Source: Kamptonema sp. UHCC 0994
GTDB taxonomy: Bacteria > Cyanobacteriota > Cyanobacteriia > Cyanobacteriales > Microcoleaceae
Assembly: GCF_029167235.1 (NCBI RefSeq)
Contig: NZ_JARFTR010000079.1
Span: 1 to 56,772 of the forward strand
Direction: 5' to 3'
DNA: 56,772 nt
The notes under the pieces are model-generated. The model saw only the letters and a list, made by a program, of their open reading frames with translations, was not told the origin of the DNA and did not search any database. Positions 16,776 through 29,200 of this stretch are shown piece by piece. Position numbers and translations under genes: made by a program. Each line of letters opens with the position of its first letter. The first letter of the stretch is position 1.

Positions 16776-17561
16776 ATGCAAGAAAAACGCATCGCAATGT
16801 GGTCTGTGCCACGCAGTTTTGGTACAGTGCTGCTACAAGCCTGGTCGAGTCGGCCAGATACCGCTGTCTTTGATGAAATTCTCTCCTTTCCCTATCTCTT
16901 TATCAAAGGCAAGGATCTGGGCTTTACTTGGGCGGATCTTGATTCTAGCCAAATGCCCTACACAGATTGGCAATACGTTATTGAGCGGTTAAAGGCTCCC
17001 GTACCCGAAGAGAATTTGCAATACATCATCGAGCTGTTAAAGGCTCCCCTGCCCGAAGGGAAATCGATTTGCTATCAGAAGCATCAAGCGTATCATTTAA
17101 TCGAAGAGATAATGGGGCTTGAGTGGATCTTGCCCTTCACCAACTGCTTTCTGATTCGCCAACCCAAAGAAATGCTCTTATCTTTTCATAAGATTGTGCC
17201 GCATTTTACCTTTGAAGAAACAGGCTGGATCGAATTAAAACGGCTGTTTGACTATGTACATCAAAACAGCGGAGCAATTCCGCCTGTCATAGATGCACAT
17301 GACCTGCTGAATAATCCGCCGCGAATGCTCTCCAAGCTTTGTCAGGCTGTAGGGGTTGAGTTTACTGAGGCTATGCTCAGTTGGCCCCCCATGCAGGTCG
17401 AGTTGAACGAAAAACTAGCCCCTTGGTACAGCACCGTAGCAAGCTCTACCAATTTTCTCCCCTATCAGGCTAAGGATGAGCCGTTGCCGCTACATCTTGT
17501 CAATATCTGTGAACGTTGCGATGAAATTTATCAGGAATTATATCAATTTCGACTTTCTTAG
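16776..17561 (+). CDS. cyrJ: CyrJ, sulfotransferase
   Basis: CyrJ transfers sulfate from PAPS to the C12 hydroxyl of the cylindrospermopsin skeleton, in the cytoplasm. From the ATG at 16776 it has 261 residues. The N-terminal strand-loop MWSVPRSFGTVLLQAW matches the 5'-phosphosulfate-binding loop (usually PRSGT in this group). LIRQPKEMLLSFHK is the 3'-phosphate-binding segment. A 48-bp imperfect tandem duplication at 16971-17066 repeats a 16-residue YxIExLKAPxPE unit inside the protein. It is the only plus-strand gene between two minus-strand blocks, so it probably has its own promoter. No PAPS-forming kinase gene is present here, so the donor must be made elsewhere. Confidence 0.93.
   Translation: MQEKRIAMWSVPRSFGTVLLQAWSSRPDTAVFDEILSFPYLFIKGKDLGFTWADLDSSQMPYTDWQYVIERLKAPVPEENLQYIIELLKAPLPEGKSICYQKHQAYHLIEEIMGLEWILPFTNCFLIRQPKEMLLSFHKIVPHFTFEETGWIELKRLFDYVHQNSGAIPPVIDAHDLLNNPPRMLSKLCQAVGVEFTEAMLSWPPMQVELNEKLAPWYSTVASSTNFLPYQAKDEPLPLHLVNICERCDEIYQELYQFRLS
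16971..17066 (+). repeat. 48-bp in-frame tandem duplication within cyrJ
   Basis: CAATACGTTATTGAGCGGTT onward (16971-17018) is repeated at 17019-17066 with about ten substitutions. The shared core is TTAAAGGCTCCC followed by CCCGAAG. The frame is kept, giving two copies of a 16-residue segment between the PAPS loop and the substrate region. Confidence 0.85.
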
Positions 17562-17614
17562 CCCTCTTTTGTTACTCTAGGAAGAAGAACTGGGGCAGAT
17601 TGTCACCCCTAGTT

Positions 17615-20600
17615 TTACCCCATATTGAGTGCTTCTGCCAGCATTCGCGCAATATCATCCACGCTTTCATTATCATCTATTTTAGATTCTATTGAAATGC
17701 TTGGTGCTGTCTGTGCTGTTGATTGTGCCATTTGCTCTGTCTTTTGCATAGAGGTATCATCATCAAACATTTTTGCTACTAGGTAGTCATGTAATGAATT
17801 AAGTGTTGGGCAATTAAAGAGTAGAGTGGCTGGCAGAGGGAGTTCCAAACTACATATCAACTGATTCCGAAATTCAACCGCCATCAAAGAGTCCAGTCCC
17901 ATATTCATTAATCCCTGAGAAGGATCGATTTTTTGATTAGAAGCAAAACCGAGAACTTTGAGTGCTGTTGTTTCAAGATGTTCCATCAAAAGGGCATCGC
18001 GGTCTGTCTCCGGGAGTGTTTGAAGTTGTTGTCGCAGACTGACTTTCTCTGAGGTGCTGCCTACTATTTGCTGCAACTTGGCTTCTTCTTCGTTACGCAA
18101 GTGGTGTGCAAAGTATTCATAAAATGGCATATTCATGCCAACAGAGGATAGATATTCGGCCCAATTAGTCGGTTGTACGGCAACTTGGGGAATTGTATGC
18201 TTATTAAGTTTTTGAATAAGTTCGACGAGAATATGCCCTCCTTGCTTTGGCGGAATTGCCGCGATTCCCTGTTGTTTGAATGATAAATTAGCTGCCATGC
18301 CAACTTCTGCCCAAGCCCCCCAGTTGATAGTCAAGCTGTTAGATCCCCTGGCGTGACGATAATACATTAATGAATCCAAAAACGCATTGGCTGCGGCGTA
18401 ATTAGCTTGTCCTGGCTCTTCTATGAGCGATGCAACAGACGAGAACGCGACAAAGAAATCTAAGTCGAGGGTTTGGCTCTGTTGGTGCAGATGCCAAGCT
18501 CCGCGAACCTTTGCCGCCATCACCTTTTCAAAACGCTCTCGATTTTGTTGGATCAGGATGCCATCATCCAGGACACCCGCCGCGTGAACAATCCCTCGGA
18601 TAGAGGTCTTGCTCTGACTTTCTACTAAAAGTCGTTCGCAATCTGCCGCATCAGAGACATCTGCAACAATCAAATCAACGCTGATACCCTCTTGGCGTAG
18701 TCGGTCGATAATCAACTGGGCTTCGTTCGAGAGCGTACCACGGCGACTGTTAAGAATTAAGTGCTTTGCCCCAGCATCCGCAAGTGCAAGTGCCACTTGC
18801 AATCCCAGACCGCCTAATCCACCTGCGATCAGATAGCCTCCATCGGGCTTGATTTCTGTTTGAATCAGCGCGTGATTTTCTACTTGATAACGAATCAACC
18901 TTGCAACATATCGTATTCCTTGGCGGTAAGCAATTTGAGATTCGCCTTCTGTGGCTTGCAGCTCGTTCAATAACAGTGGTACTCCATTTGAAAGCGTATC
19001 AAAATCCAAACAACGACAATCAAATTCAGGATGTTCGGCACGGATGGTTCGACTCAATGCCCATAAGGGTGCTTGTTCGATCTGTAAATTCGCTAAGTCA
19101 TCACCAACCGCTTGACTATTTTGTGTAATTAACCATAGTTTGGGTGTCCACTCTATCTCGCTGAGGGCTTGTACCAAATGAAGAAGACCACCACATAAGT
19201 TTAGGACGATATCTGGCACTATTAAATTATTAAAGACATTTGTTAGATCGTGACGATTCCACAGATAGAGTACATATTGACAAGGCGATCCACTGTCAGT
19301 CAGAGTTTCCAAAAAACATTTATAGTCATTAAGAAAAGCGGGATTAAGTGTGACAACTGTTGTTAATTTTGTCACATCATTAAGGGCGACATCACCAAGA
19401 TTTCCAGCGCGTGCAATGTGTTGCTCGGTAACAGTATATTCACGCCCAGGCACTACAAAAATACAGCGCTTTCCTTGACTCTGCAAATGTGCTGCCAAGT
19501 CCGCCCCTATTCCTTCTGGTTGTGCAAAAAGAAGCCACGTTTCTGCACCTGTTTTATTAATATCCAGCCCCTCCGAGATTAGTAGAGGTTGCGATCGCCA
19601 ATCGACTGTATAGAGCCAGTCATGCCAAAAGTCTACCGCTTGCACGGCTTCGGGCATAGCAACACGATCTTCTAACCCTACAAATTCCGCGATCGCTTGC
19701 CCACTCTCATCAAACAAAGAAACATCCCATGTGTATCTATTTTTTTCTGTGGCATGAACCCACCACGTTTGTCCGCTTGCAGGCTGATAACAACGTAGTT
19801 CATTTAGCGCAAAGGGCACTGTCGGTTCTGATTTCCCACTTTGATCGCCAGACGAAATAGCAAATGGCACTTGCGTACAGGCATCCAACAAACCGGGATG
19901 AATCACATATCCGTTGAACGATCCAATGCTTTCCGGTTTTTGCAGACGCGCCAATGCTTCTCCATTGCCTATCCATACTTTTTCTAACCAGCGAAAACGA
20001 GGGCCAAAAACCAGACCTTTGTCTGTGAATGTTTGATAGAAAAGATTGCGATCGATTTCCTGCGGGCAACGTGCTTGTATTTCTTCTAGCTCCACTCTAG
20101 GAGACACTGTATTTTCAAGCTTAAATTGCCCCTTGGCATGGGTGAGGGGTGTCTCAAAATTAGCATCTGTACTGTTGCTCTCAGGTACATCCTCGGCAAA
20201 GCTGAACAATTCAAACTGCGTCTCGCCACCCAAGCGTGGCGCAGCATTAGAGGGAGAACAGGCGACTTGCACTGTGCGACTTGCTTCATCTGCGATCGCC
20301 AGAGGTACAGGGAATGTCACATCTTTTAGCAAATAGGTAGTTTGCTTTGCACTATTCCCTCCATTTACATGACCATTTGTATATGACTCGGCAATACTCA
20401 GTAGCATTGATAGATAACTTGCACTTGGCAACACAACTGAACCATAAATGCGATAGTCATCAAGAAAGGGCAATGTCTCTAGACTAAATTCTTTCTCAAA
20501 GATTGTTTCGTGATGACGCGGCAGTTTCATGCACCTGTCGATCAGAGGACGCAAGCTTTTAGCGGCCTGCTTCTGTTGGGCTGATTCTACCCAGTAACGC

Positions 20601-23290
20601 TGCCGCTGCCAGGGGTATGTCGGCAGGACAACTTTATGTCGCACATAGTCTTTATCAAAACCGATCCAGTCAATCTCAACGCCATGTAGATAAAGTTGAC
20701 TCAAGCTCTCCAACATCTGCTGCCAGTCGCTACGATGCTCGCGCAAACTGGGCATCATCATCATTGGTGTAGAGGATGAATTCTCAGAACTTTGTAACTC
20801 AACCATGCCAAGCAGTGTGGGTTTGGGGCCGATTTCGATCGTGAAGTTGACATTCTGTTCGTGTAACACCTTAACCCCATCCGCAAAACGGACAGCCTCT
20901 TGCAAATGTCTCACCCAGTAATCGGGAGTGGCGATTTCTTCATATATTCGTCGGCCTGTGACATTCGAGATCAGGTTTAGCTGCGGTGGTTGATAGGTGA
21001 TGGTGTTGGCAACTCGGCGGAATTGACCTAATATTGGCTCCATCAATGGCGAGTGAAAGGCATGAGAGACAGTCAGTTGGCGTGTCTTGATGCCTTCGGC
21101 AACTAGCTGTTGGGTAATCTGTTGTAATGTCTCCCTTTTACCAGAGATAACCACACTCTCTGGGCCATTGACGGCCGCAATAGAAACCTCTCGGCTGAAA
21201 GGTGCGATCGCTTGCTCTATGCGCGATTTATTGGCCATCACCGATACCATCGCTCCATCGCTCGGCAATTCTTGCATCAGACGGCCTCTTTCAGCAATCA
21301 GTTTGAGACCATCCTCTAAAGAAAAGACACCCGCCACACAAGCGGCTACATATTCTCCTACACTATGCCCCATCACCACATCAGGCTCAATGCCCCACGA
21401 TCGCCACAACTGCACCAGTGCATATTCGAGAGCGAAAAGAGCGGGTTGAGTATAAGCCGTTTCATCAATTTGGGATGGTGCGTCCACTCCCATCTCTTGC
21501 CTGGGATAGAGTATTGAGAGGATTGACTTGCCCAAATGCGATCGCAAAATCCGATCGCAGCGGTCAATCGTTTGCCGGAAGGTAGGTTGGCTCTCATAAA
21601 GTTCTTGCCCCATTCCTACATACTGTGAGCCTTGACCTGTAAAGAGAAAAGCTATTTTTGAGAGAGAGGTCGCCTCAAAGAGCCCGTCTCCCGATCGCGC
21701 AAACGTTTCCAATTGCTGGCGCAACTGCGTTTTAGACTCTGCTACTGCTGCAAAGCGATGTTTAAAATGTTTGCGCCCTGTGTTGGCTGTAAAGCAAATA
21801 TCCGCCAGACTCTCCTGGAAGCGTTCAGTTAGATAAGTCACATAACGCCGAGCAAGTTCTTGTAGTGCTTGAGGTGTCTCTGCTGATAAGGTAAAAATAC
21901 GCTGCTTTGAATGAATCTCTACAGTAGACGGCTCTATTTTTGGGGCTTCCTCTAACACGACATGAGCATTGGTGCCACTGAAACCGAAAGAACTTATCCC
22001 TGCAAATCGATCGCCAGCAGGCCAAGCTGTTCGTTCTGTTGGGATGGCGATCGGCAATCGCTCCCAGTTAATGCGAGGATTGGGCTGGTGAAAGTGTAAA
22101 TTAGGCGGAATTTCCCCATACTGCATGGTAAGGACGACTTTAATCAGTCCAGCAATCCCTGCTGCGGCTTCTAAATGCCCAATATTTGTTTTGACTGAAC
22201 CAATAATTAAAGGCTGCGATCGCTGATTAAAGATTGTTCCCAACGCGCCGACCTCAATCGGGTCTCCTAATGAAGTCCCTGTGCCATGAGCTTCTATATA
22301 GTTAACTTGTTCTGGTGTGATTCCGCTATTAGCGATCGCTTGGCGAATTACGGCAGCTTGTTGGGGGCCATTCGGAACGGTCAAGCCACTCGTGCGACCG
22401 TCTTGGTTGATGGCTGACCCGCGAATCAACGCCAAGATGTTGTCCCCATCGGCTTGTGCGTCTGACAATCGCTTGAGCACGATCGCGCCACATCCTTCGG
22501 CTCGGACATACCCGTTTGCCGACGCATCAAAGACTTTGCAACGACCATCGGGAGACAACATACGGGCTTTTGCTAACGAGATACTTTCCTCTGGCGCTAT
22601 CAGTCGATAGACTCCCCCAACCAACGCTAAGTCACATTCTCGCTGGCGCAGACTGATCAGTGACTGATGTACAGCGACCAACGACGAAGAACAAGCCGTA
22701 TCTATCGAGAGACAGGGGCCTGTCAGACCTAGAAAGTAGGACAAGCGACCACTGGCTGTGCTATGAGCATTACCCGAAGCCAAATAAGTATCAATTGCTC
22801 CTTGCTTTAAGAGTATTTCACGATAATCAAGGTTACTAATACCGACAAATACGCCTGTTGCCGAAGGTGGCATCACCCCTGCGTTTTCCAGCGCTTCCCA
22901 AGTCACCTCCAATAGCAAACGTTGCTGCGGGTCAAGAGAAACCGCTTCTCGCGGTGATATGCCAAAGAATTGGGCATCAAACTCCTCAAGTTGCTCGACA
23001 AACCCACCAAAGCGAATTGACATCTTGTCTGCGCTTTCCAGATTTCCGTCTACATAGGCATCAACATCCCAGCGATCTTTTGGTACCTCACCAATAGCAT
23101 CAACCCCATCACGCAACAACTGCCAGAACGCTTCTGGACTATTCGCACCCGGAAATCGACAGCCCATACCAACGATCGCGATGGGTTCGCGTTGGCTCTC
23201 CTTCAACCTGTTAACTTCAGCTTCCAGAGCCTCTATCTTGTGATAGGATTGCTTGACTAATCGTTCGTATATTTCTAGTTTTTTATCCAT
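17615..23290 (-). CDS. cyrE: CyrE, PKS module KS-AT-DH-KR-ACP
   Basis: This module is assigned to the fourth acetate unit and should reduce and dehydrate the C8 carbonyl so that ring closure at C8 can follow. Domains: N-terminal docking helix (1-33); KS (about 35-460, active Cys at 200 in DTACSSS); AT (about 550-855, Ser at 643, HAFH malonyl motif); DH (about 920-1210); KR (about 1485-1680, AGGLGGLGL, with FSS and GQANYAAAN catalytic Ser/Tyr/Asn); ACP (Ser at 1801 in GLDSL); and a C-terminal docking helix ending [14 protein letters not shown]. In the DH the expected HxxxGxxxxP motif reads [10 protein letters not shown], with Tyr at 946 in place of the catalytic His. It starts 4 bp after the cyrB stop, so it is translationally linked to cyrB. 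E versus D is assigned by its place behind cyrB and by length. Confidence 0.92.
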   Translation of the reverse strand: MDKKLEIYERLVKQSYHKIEALEAEVNRLKESQREPIAIVGMGCRFPGANSPEAFWQLLRDGVDAIGEVPKDRWDVDAYVDGNLESADKMSIRFGGFVEQLEEFDAQFFGISPREAVSLDPQQRLLLEVTWEALENAGVMPPSATGVFVGISNLDYREILLKQGAIDTYLASGNAHSTASGRLSYFLGLTGPCLSIDTACSSSLVAVHQSLISLRQRECDLALVGGVYRLIAPEESISLAKARMLSPDGRCKVFDASANGYVRAEGCGAIVLKRLSDAQADGDNILALIRGSAINQDGRTSGLTVPNGPQQAAVIRQAIANSGITPEQVNYIEAHGTGTSLGDPIEVGALGTIFNQRSQPLIIGSVKTNIGHLEAAAGIAGLIKVVLTMQYGEIPPNLHFHQPNPRINWERLPIAIPTERTAWPAGDRFAGISSFGFSGTNAHVVLEEAPKIEPSTVEIHSKQRIFTLSAETPQALQELARRYVTYLTERFQESLADICFTANTGRKHFKHRFAAVAESKTQLRQQLETFARSGDGLFEATSLSKIAFLFTGQGSQYVGMGQELYESQPTFRQTIDRCDRILRSHLGKSILSILYPRQEMGVDAPSQIDETAYTQPALFALEYALVQLWRSWGIEPDVVMGHSVGEYVAACVAGVFSLEDGLKLIAERGRLMQELPSDGAMVSVMANKSRIEQAIAPFSREVSIAAVNGPESVVISGKRETLQQITQQLVAEGIKTRQLTVSHAFHSPLMEPILGQFRRVANTITYQPPQLNLISNVTGRRIYEEIATPDYWVRHLQEAVRFADGVKVLHEQNVNFTIEIGPKPTLLGMVELQSSENSSSTPMMMMPSLREHRSDWQQMLESLSQLYLHGVEIDWIGFDKDYVRHKVVLPTYPWQRQRYWVESAQQKQAAKSLRPLIDRCMKLPRHHETIFEKEFSLETLPFLDDYRIYGSVVLPSASYLSMLLSIAESYTNGHVNGGNSAKQTTYLLKDVTFPVPLAIADEASRTVQVACSPSNAAPRLGGETQFELFSFAEDVPESNSTDANFETPLTHAKGQFKLENTVSPRVELEEIQARCPQEIDRNLFYQTFTDKGLVFGPRFRWLEKVWIGNGEALARLQKPESIGSFNGYVIHPGLLDACTQVPFAISSGDQSGKSEPTVPFALNELRCYQPASGQTWWVHATEKNRYTWDVSLFDESGQAIAEFVGLEDRVAMPEAVQAVDFWHDWLYTVDWRSQPLLISEGLDINKTGAETWLLFAQPEGIGADLAAHLQSQGKRCIFVVPGREYTVTEQHIARAGNLGDVALNDVTKLTTVVTLNPAFLNDYKCFLETLTDSGSPCQYVLYLWNRHDLTNVFNNLIVPDIVLNLCGGLLHLVQALSEIEWTPKLWLITQNSQAVGDDLANLQIEQAPLWALSRTIRAEHPEFDCRCLDFDTLSNGVPLLLNELQATEGESQIAYRQGIRYVARLIRYQVENHALIQTEIKPDGGYLIAGGLGGLGLQVALALADAGAKHLILNSRRGTLSNEAQLIIDRLRQEGISVDLIVADVSDAADCERLLVESQSKTSIRGIVHAAGVLDDGILIQQNRERFEKVMAAKVRGAWHLHQQSQTLDLDFFVAFSSVASLIEEPGQANYAAANAFLDSLMYYRHARGSNSLTINWGAWAEVGMAANLSFKQQGIAAIPPKQGGHILVELIQKLNKHTIPQVAVQPTNWAEYLSSVGMNMPFYEYFAHHLRNEEEAKLQQIVGSTSEKVSLRQQLQTLPETDRDALLMEHLETTALKVLGFASNQKIDPSQGLMNMGLDSLMAVEFRNQLICSLELPLPATLLFNCPTLNSLHDYLVAKMFDDDTSMQKTEQMAQSTAQTAPSISIESKIDDNESVDDIARMLAEALNMG

Positions 23291-23294
23291 CTGC

Positions 23295-26200
23295 TTAAAG
23301 TTCTATCTCTAGTTTCGCGGCAAGTAACTGCGTTATCTCATCTATTGACGACATCTCATCTTCTTCATCAGATTCAGGCTGTTGTAGCTGCTTAGGTGCT
23401 TCGAGCAATTCGTCGGCAAGGTAATTCACGAGAACCTGTTGCGTTGGATAGTCTAAAGCCAAAGTAGAAGAAAGAGAGCAACCCAAACTGGCTTGTAACC
23501 TGTTTCTTAACTCGACAGATGCCAGCGAATCCATGCCCAGGGTAAAGAAGCCCACCTCTTGCTTTGTCAGTAGAGTCTTCGCGTCTATTCCCAAAACTAG
23601 GGCCACCTGCTCCCGAACATGAGCCTGCAAGAGAGTCATACCCTCTTTGGGCGGAGCTTTCTCTAATTGATCTCGGATATTATGCCCGTAAGCTTGGAAG
23701 CGAGAGTCCCTCTCCTGCAAGGTTAGTTTACCTACGGAGGTGTCAATATTTTTCATGGCATCGCTGAAGAACGGCTGCGGAGTCAATTGCCTTGCTAAGA
23801 ATTGTGGCCAGTCGATCGGCATGACACCCACTTGATGCACCGCACTCTCGTCTTTGAGCAATTGATCGAGAATTTGCAAGCCCTGTGCAAGGGTAATGGT
23901 TCCCTCTCCCTGTTTGCTGGACAACTTATCTAGTCCAAGTCGAGCCGCAATTCCCACTTCGCTCCACGTACCCCAATTAATCGAGAGGCTCGGTAGCCCT
24001 AAGTGGCGACGATAAGAGGCGATCGCATCCAGGAAAGCATTTGCGGCGGCGTGATTGGCTTGCCCAGCGTTACCTAGCAAAGAAGTAGCGGAAGAGAACA
24101 AAACAAAGAAATCTAAAGGCTGATTTTTGGTCAGTGTATGTAGGTTCCACGCACCTGCTACCTTGGGAGCCATCACTTCTTCAAAGGCTTGCCAACTTTG
24201 CTGCTGTAGAATCCGATCGTTCAATGTACCTGCCGCGTGAATAACACCCCGTAATGGTGGGTAGGTTGCTGCTGCAAGCGATCGGGCTAGTTGTTCTGCA
24301 TCGGCAATATCGGCTTGTACGACTTTCACGGAAGCTCCCAGTTGCTCTAGTTCGCTTAATTGAGCTTGCTGCTCCTCCCTCGCACCGCGTCGTCCAACCA
24401 GCACAAGGTGCTTGGCTCCATGCGTAACCAGAAAACGAGCCACCAGTAACCCCAGTCCGCCTAAACCACCAGCAATCAGATAGCTACCATCGTCGCGGAT
24501 TGTGAGAGGCTGTTGTTTGCCTTCCCCTCTAGAGTTGGGGGGGGCTAAGGGCGAAAGTCTTGCTACATACCGCGTTTGCTCGCGAAATGCTATTTGCTGT
24601 TCGCGAGGTCGCGTTTGCAGATCGGGTGCAGATGTTGTTAATGCAGGCTCTGCGATCGCGAGAAGTTCGCCCTTAAGCGCTTCCACTTGCGCCTCAACTT
24701 TCGCATTGGGGTCTAAATCCACTTGCACCACCCCTAGCTCTGGGTGTTCGATCGCAATTACTTTTCCCATCCCCCACAGGGCCGATTCAACCACATTTTG
24801 AACGTGATGTTCGTTGACGGCTTGTGCGCCCAGCGTGACCAGTGATAAGCGAGGGGTTTCTGAATAGCTTGCCAGCGCTTGAATTAAGTGCAGCGTACTG
24901 CCACAACTTAAAAGATTGGCCGCGCCCAAGTCAGTTGAAACCATGCTCCAACAATGCACGATTTCTTGGATGTTTGATACCCGCTTCCACAATTGTTTCC
25001 AATCTTCAAGGCTTGTAGGAGCGATCGTAAACGTTTGCGAGTCTATCTCTGCGTACTTTTCTCCTGGCAAGAGGAGCGTACAATCCTCTCCTTCTCCCCG
25101 CAACCGTTTTGCTAGTAGCCCACCAATCTCCTCATCAGCCAAAAGCAGCCATCTTCGCGGTTTTCTGACTGCTGATTCCTTATGCGCCACGATCGCCGCC
25201 TCGCGTGGCAATTTATGCGGGCCATCTATTTCTGGCCATAAAGCAGTTGTTTGGCTGAATCCCATTTCTTGCAACAACATTTGCCAGCGATCGGGAGACA
25301 ATAGCGGATGGTTGGGGCGTAAGTCACGGTCTGTAAACTTCCACCAGCCTTCTGTTAAGCCAAAAGTTATATCGGCCCAACGTGCGGGTTCGCTGTCTTC
25401 CATCAGGATCAACATCCCGCCCGGTGCCAACAATTGTCGGACATTTGCCAGCGTTTGACGCAAGTCGCTAGTAGTATGTAATACATCCGCCGCCACGATT
25501 AAATCGTAAGTTAGGGATGCAAATCCTTGCGCCTGTGGCGCTTGTTCGATGTTTAATAACTGATAGCGCACAAACGGGTAATCTTTAAAGCGCTCTCTCG
25601 CTTTGCCGATAAAAAAGGAACTGATGTCAGTAAAGACATATTCTGTGCGATCGACAGGCAGATGCGGTAACAAGTAGGCTGTGGTTCCGCCTGTGCCAGC
25701 ACCAATCTCTAAAATTCGCCAACCGCGTTCCGGCGGCAACTGCTCAAGGGCGGAAAGAACCGCTTCTTGTACAAGAGTATTCGTGACACCCAAAACTTTG
25801 GCTTCGCCATAGAGCTTGCTTAACGTTGTTGTGTCGCCCGCAGGGAAGAGCAACTGTATGGGGTCGTATCTTCCTTGTAGAACTTCGGCCAATTTTGCAC
25901 CGCAACGCGAGACCAGTGCGATCTCAGCTTGTGCTTCTTTTGCTTCGAGTTCATCAAGAAACACTTGTAGGTCGATCGCTTCAGGCTGTGAAATGACTTC
26001 CCATATCGTCATCGACTTTTCGCCTCGGAGTATTTCTGCTTCGGCTAGCATATCGAGCAAACGAGCGAACAGTTGCCGATGTCGATCGACAACCCCCAAC
26101 TCCGATTCCTTCTGGGCGGTGGAAAAACGTTCGCCAAGCTCAAACAGCCACCCCATTTGTCGGCAAGCGTCCACAACGTAAGCCAGACTTAACCTTTCGA

Positions 26201-29200
26201 GTTGGGTAAAGGCGACCCCATAAGTCGCCAAATCAGCCTCGACGATCGCTGTCGCTAACTTTGTTTCGAGGCGCTTCCGCATCCGATCTGGCGTTGGCAG
26301 GTAATTCGGTAAGAGTCCAAAACGCGCTTGAGGTTTCCACACGACCTGATAAAGCCAATTTCGCCAAGATTCTGGCGATGCCTTCGGCGCGGCGTTTCGC
26401 CATCGCAACATCGCTTCACGGGACACGAGGACAGATTGCACGCCGGACATGATGGCGATCGCACGTCCCTGGTTATCAAATAAATGAATATCTGCAATCA
26501 GTTTCTTTGGTGGAAAATCAATACCCTGCCCTCGATCTGTACTCAAAGGAGGCCGATATTGGGCGCGACACCAAAGTTCTGAACTCGGACGACTATAGAC
26601 TTGTAAGCGCTCCATACCAACGGGTACATAAGTCTGACCTTGGCTTGCTTCAGGATAAGATACCGTGATCGTTTGAAGTCCCGCATCCAAGAGTACGGGA
26701 TGGAATTGGTAGGCATTGGACTCCTGAAGCAAGATTTCTGGCAGGCTGACTTTGGCGAGTGCCACTGCATCATGGCTTTTGGCAAATGAGACTGGATAAC
26801 GCCAAAGCTGCTTCACCCCCCGCATCATTGGCCCCATATCCATCTGACGCGCCATTTCTTCCTGATAAAGCACATCTACCGATACTTCTTCGGAACAATG
26901 TGCCTGTAACGCCATCAAGTCGATGGGTTCGGTTTCTAGCACTTGCTCTGGGACGAATAGCTTACCAGAGGCATGAAGCACCCAAGAGTTTTCTTGTTCT
27001 AAAGAGAGGATTTCAAAAAAATAAGCGGAATGTTCTTTTGGGTTTAAGACTATTTGCACAGTTTTCCCTTCATCGGGAATAATGAGTGCTTGCGCGATGG
27101 ACACATCTTCGAGCCAGAATGTACTTTCTGGTCTGAGTGCCTTCCCTGCTGCCAGTGCCATCTCGCAATAGGCGACACCCGGAATGATGACATTTCCAAA
27201 TACTTTATGATCGGCAACCCAAATTGGGGAGTCGGAGTGGATGAAGCTTTGAAAGTAAATCTCTTGAGTACGGGACAAATGGAGCCGTTGACCAAGCAGA
27301 GGATGCTCTGCCACGCTGCCGTAGCGAGTTGGCTTGGTAGTATTTGTGGCTGGTGGTAGCGATCGCCGATCGCCGCTAATTGGCTCTACCCAATACCGCT
27401 CTCGCTGCCAAGGATAAGTCGGTAGTAGCACGCGGCGACGAGCATACCCGCGATCAAAGCCGACCCAATCGACGGGCACGCCTGCTAAGTAAAGCTTGCA
27501 CAAACTGCTTAATAGCTGTTGCCAATCATCCTGTTTCGGGCGCAAACTAGGCAACCAAACCCCCTCGCCTTCGGATAAGCAGTTGCGTCCCATGCCCAAA
27601 AGAACGGGTTTGGGGCCGATTTCTATAAATATGTTTGCCCCTTGACGCTCAAGGCTCTCCATTCCCGCCGCAAATCGGACAGGCTGCCGCACGTGGCGCA
27701 CCCAATACTCTGCGGTGGCGATCGGAGGTTCCTCGCTACAAGCTTCCTGGTTTGCTAATTTTCCCGTCAAATTGGAGATGAGCTTGATTTTCGGTTCCGA
27801 GTATGTCACCTCTTGTGCAACCTGCAAGAAAGAGTCCAATATCGGTTCCATTAGCGGCGAGTGGAAGGCATGGGAGACGTTTAGCCTTTCGCTTTTGATT
27901 TTCTCAGTTTCCAACGTGGCACAAATAGCAGCGATCGCTTCCTGTTGCCCAGAAATTACAACACTTTGCGGGCCATTAATCGCTGCGATCGCCACCTGCC
28001 CCACATAAGGCCGAATGAAATCTGTGACCTCCGCCTCACTTGCCATCACAGAAATCATGCTCCCATCACGAGGGAGTGCCTGCATCAGCCGTCCCCGCTC
28101 TGCAACCAGTTTAAGCCCATCTTCTAGGCTAAAGACCCCCGCCACGCAAGCAGCCACGTATTCACCCAAGCTATGACCCATCACCACGGTCGGCTGGATG
28201 CCCCACGAGCTCCATAATTGATAGAGCGCATATTCGACGGCAAAGAGGGCGGGCTGGAGATAGGCCGTGTTATCTAACGAGAGGCTATGCTCAGATGAGC
28301 CAAAAATGACAGAGAGAATAGATTCGATCCCTAAATCTTGTTGCAGGATGGCATCACAGAGATCGAGGGTTGCTCGGAATGTTGGTTCAGTATCGTAGAG
28401 GGTACGCCCCATATTGATGTACTGCGAACCTTGTCCTGTAAACAGGAAGGCGATCGTCGGCGTGGCATTTTCTTGTTGTGCTGAAATCGCACTCTGTGCA
28501 GTTTTGAGTTGGGTTTGCAAGCCTAAAATTGAATCGGCCACCACTGCCAAACGATGCTCAAAATGCTTGCGTCCTGTATTGGCTGTGAAACAGAGATCGG
28601 CTAACTCAATATTAGGGTGTGTCTCGATCTGGTGGATGTAGCGTTGCACCAGATCGTGTAAAGCTTTTTGTGTAGGGGCAGAGAGCGTTAATAGGTGATG
28701 ACTCCGTTCTGGCAAAGAGGAAGTCGCTGTGGTTTCTCGCACAGGAGGTTCTTCCAGCACAACGTGGCTGTTGGTTCCACCGACACCAAAAGAACTCACG
28801 CCCGCCCGTCGCGGATGACCATTCCTAGACCATTCGCGTAATTCCGTGTTGACAAAGAACGGGGTTGCGTCAAAATCAATCTGGGGGTTGGGTTTGACAT
28901 AGTGCAAACTCGGTGGAATCTGCCCATGTTGCACAGCCAACGCCGCCTTGATCAAACCAGCAATGCCTGCCGCTTCATCCAAGTGACCGATGTTGGTTTT
29001 AACCGAACCTATGGCACATTGCCGTGCATCAAGTACGCTGTCCGTACTGCGTTGAAATGCCTGTGTTAACCCTGCAACTTCAATCGGGTCGCCTAGTTTG
29101 GTGCCTGTGCCGTGCGTTTCCACATAACCAATAGTGCTAGCATCCACGTTAGCCCTGGCAAGTGCATCACTGATAACATCGGCCTGTCTATCTACGCTTG

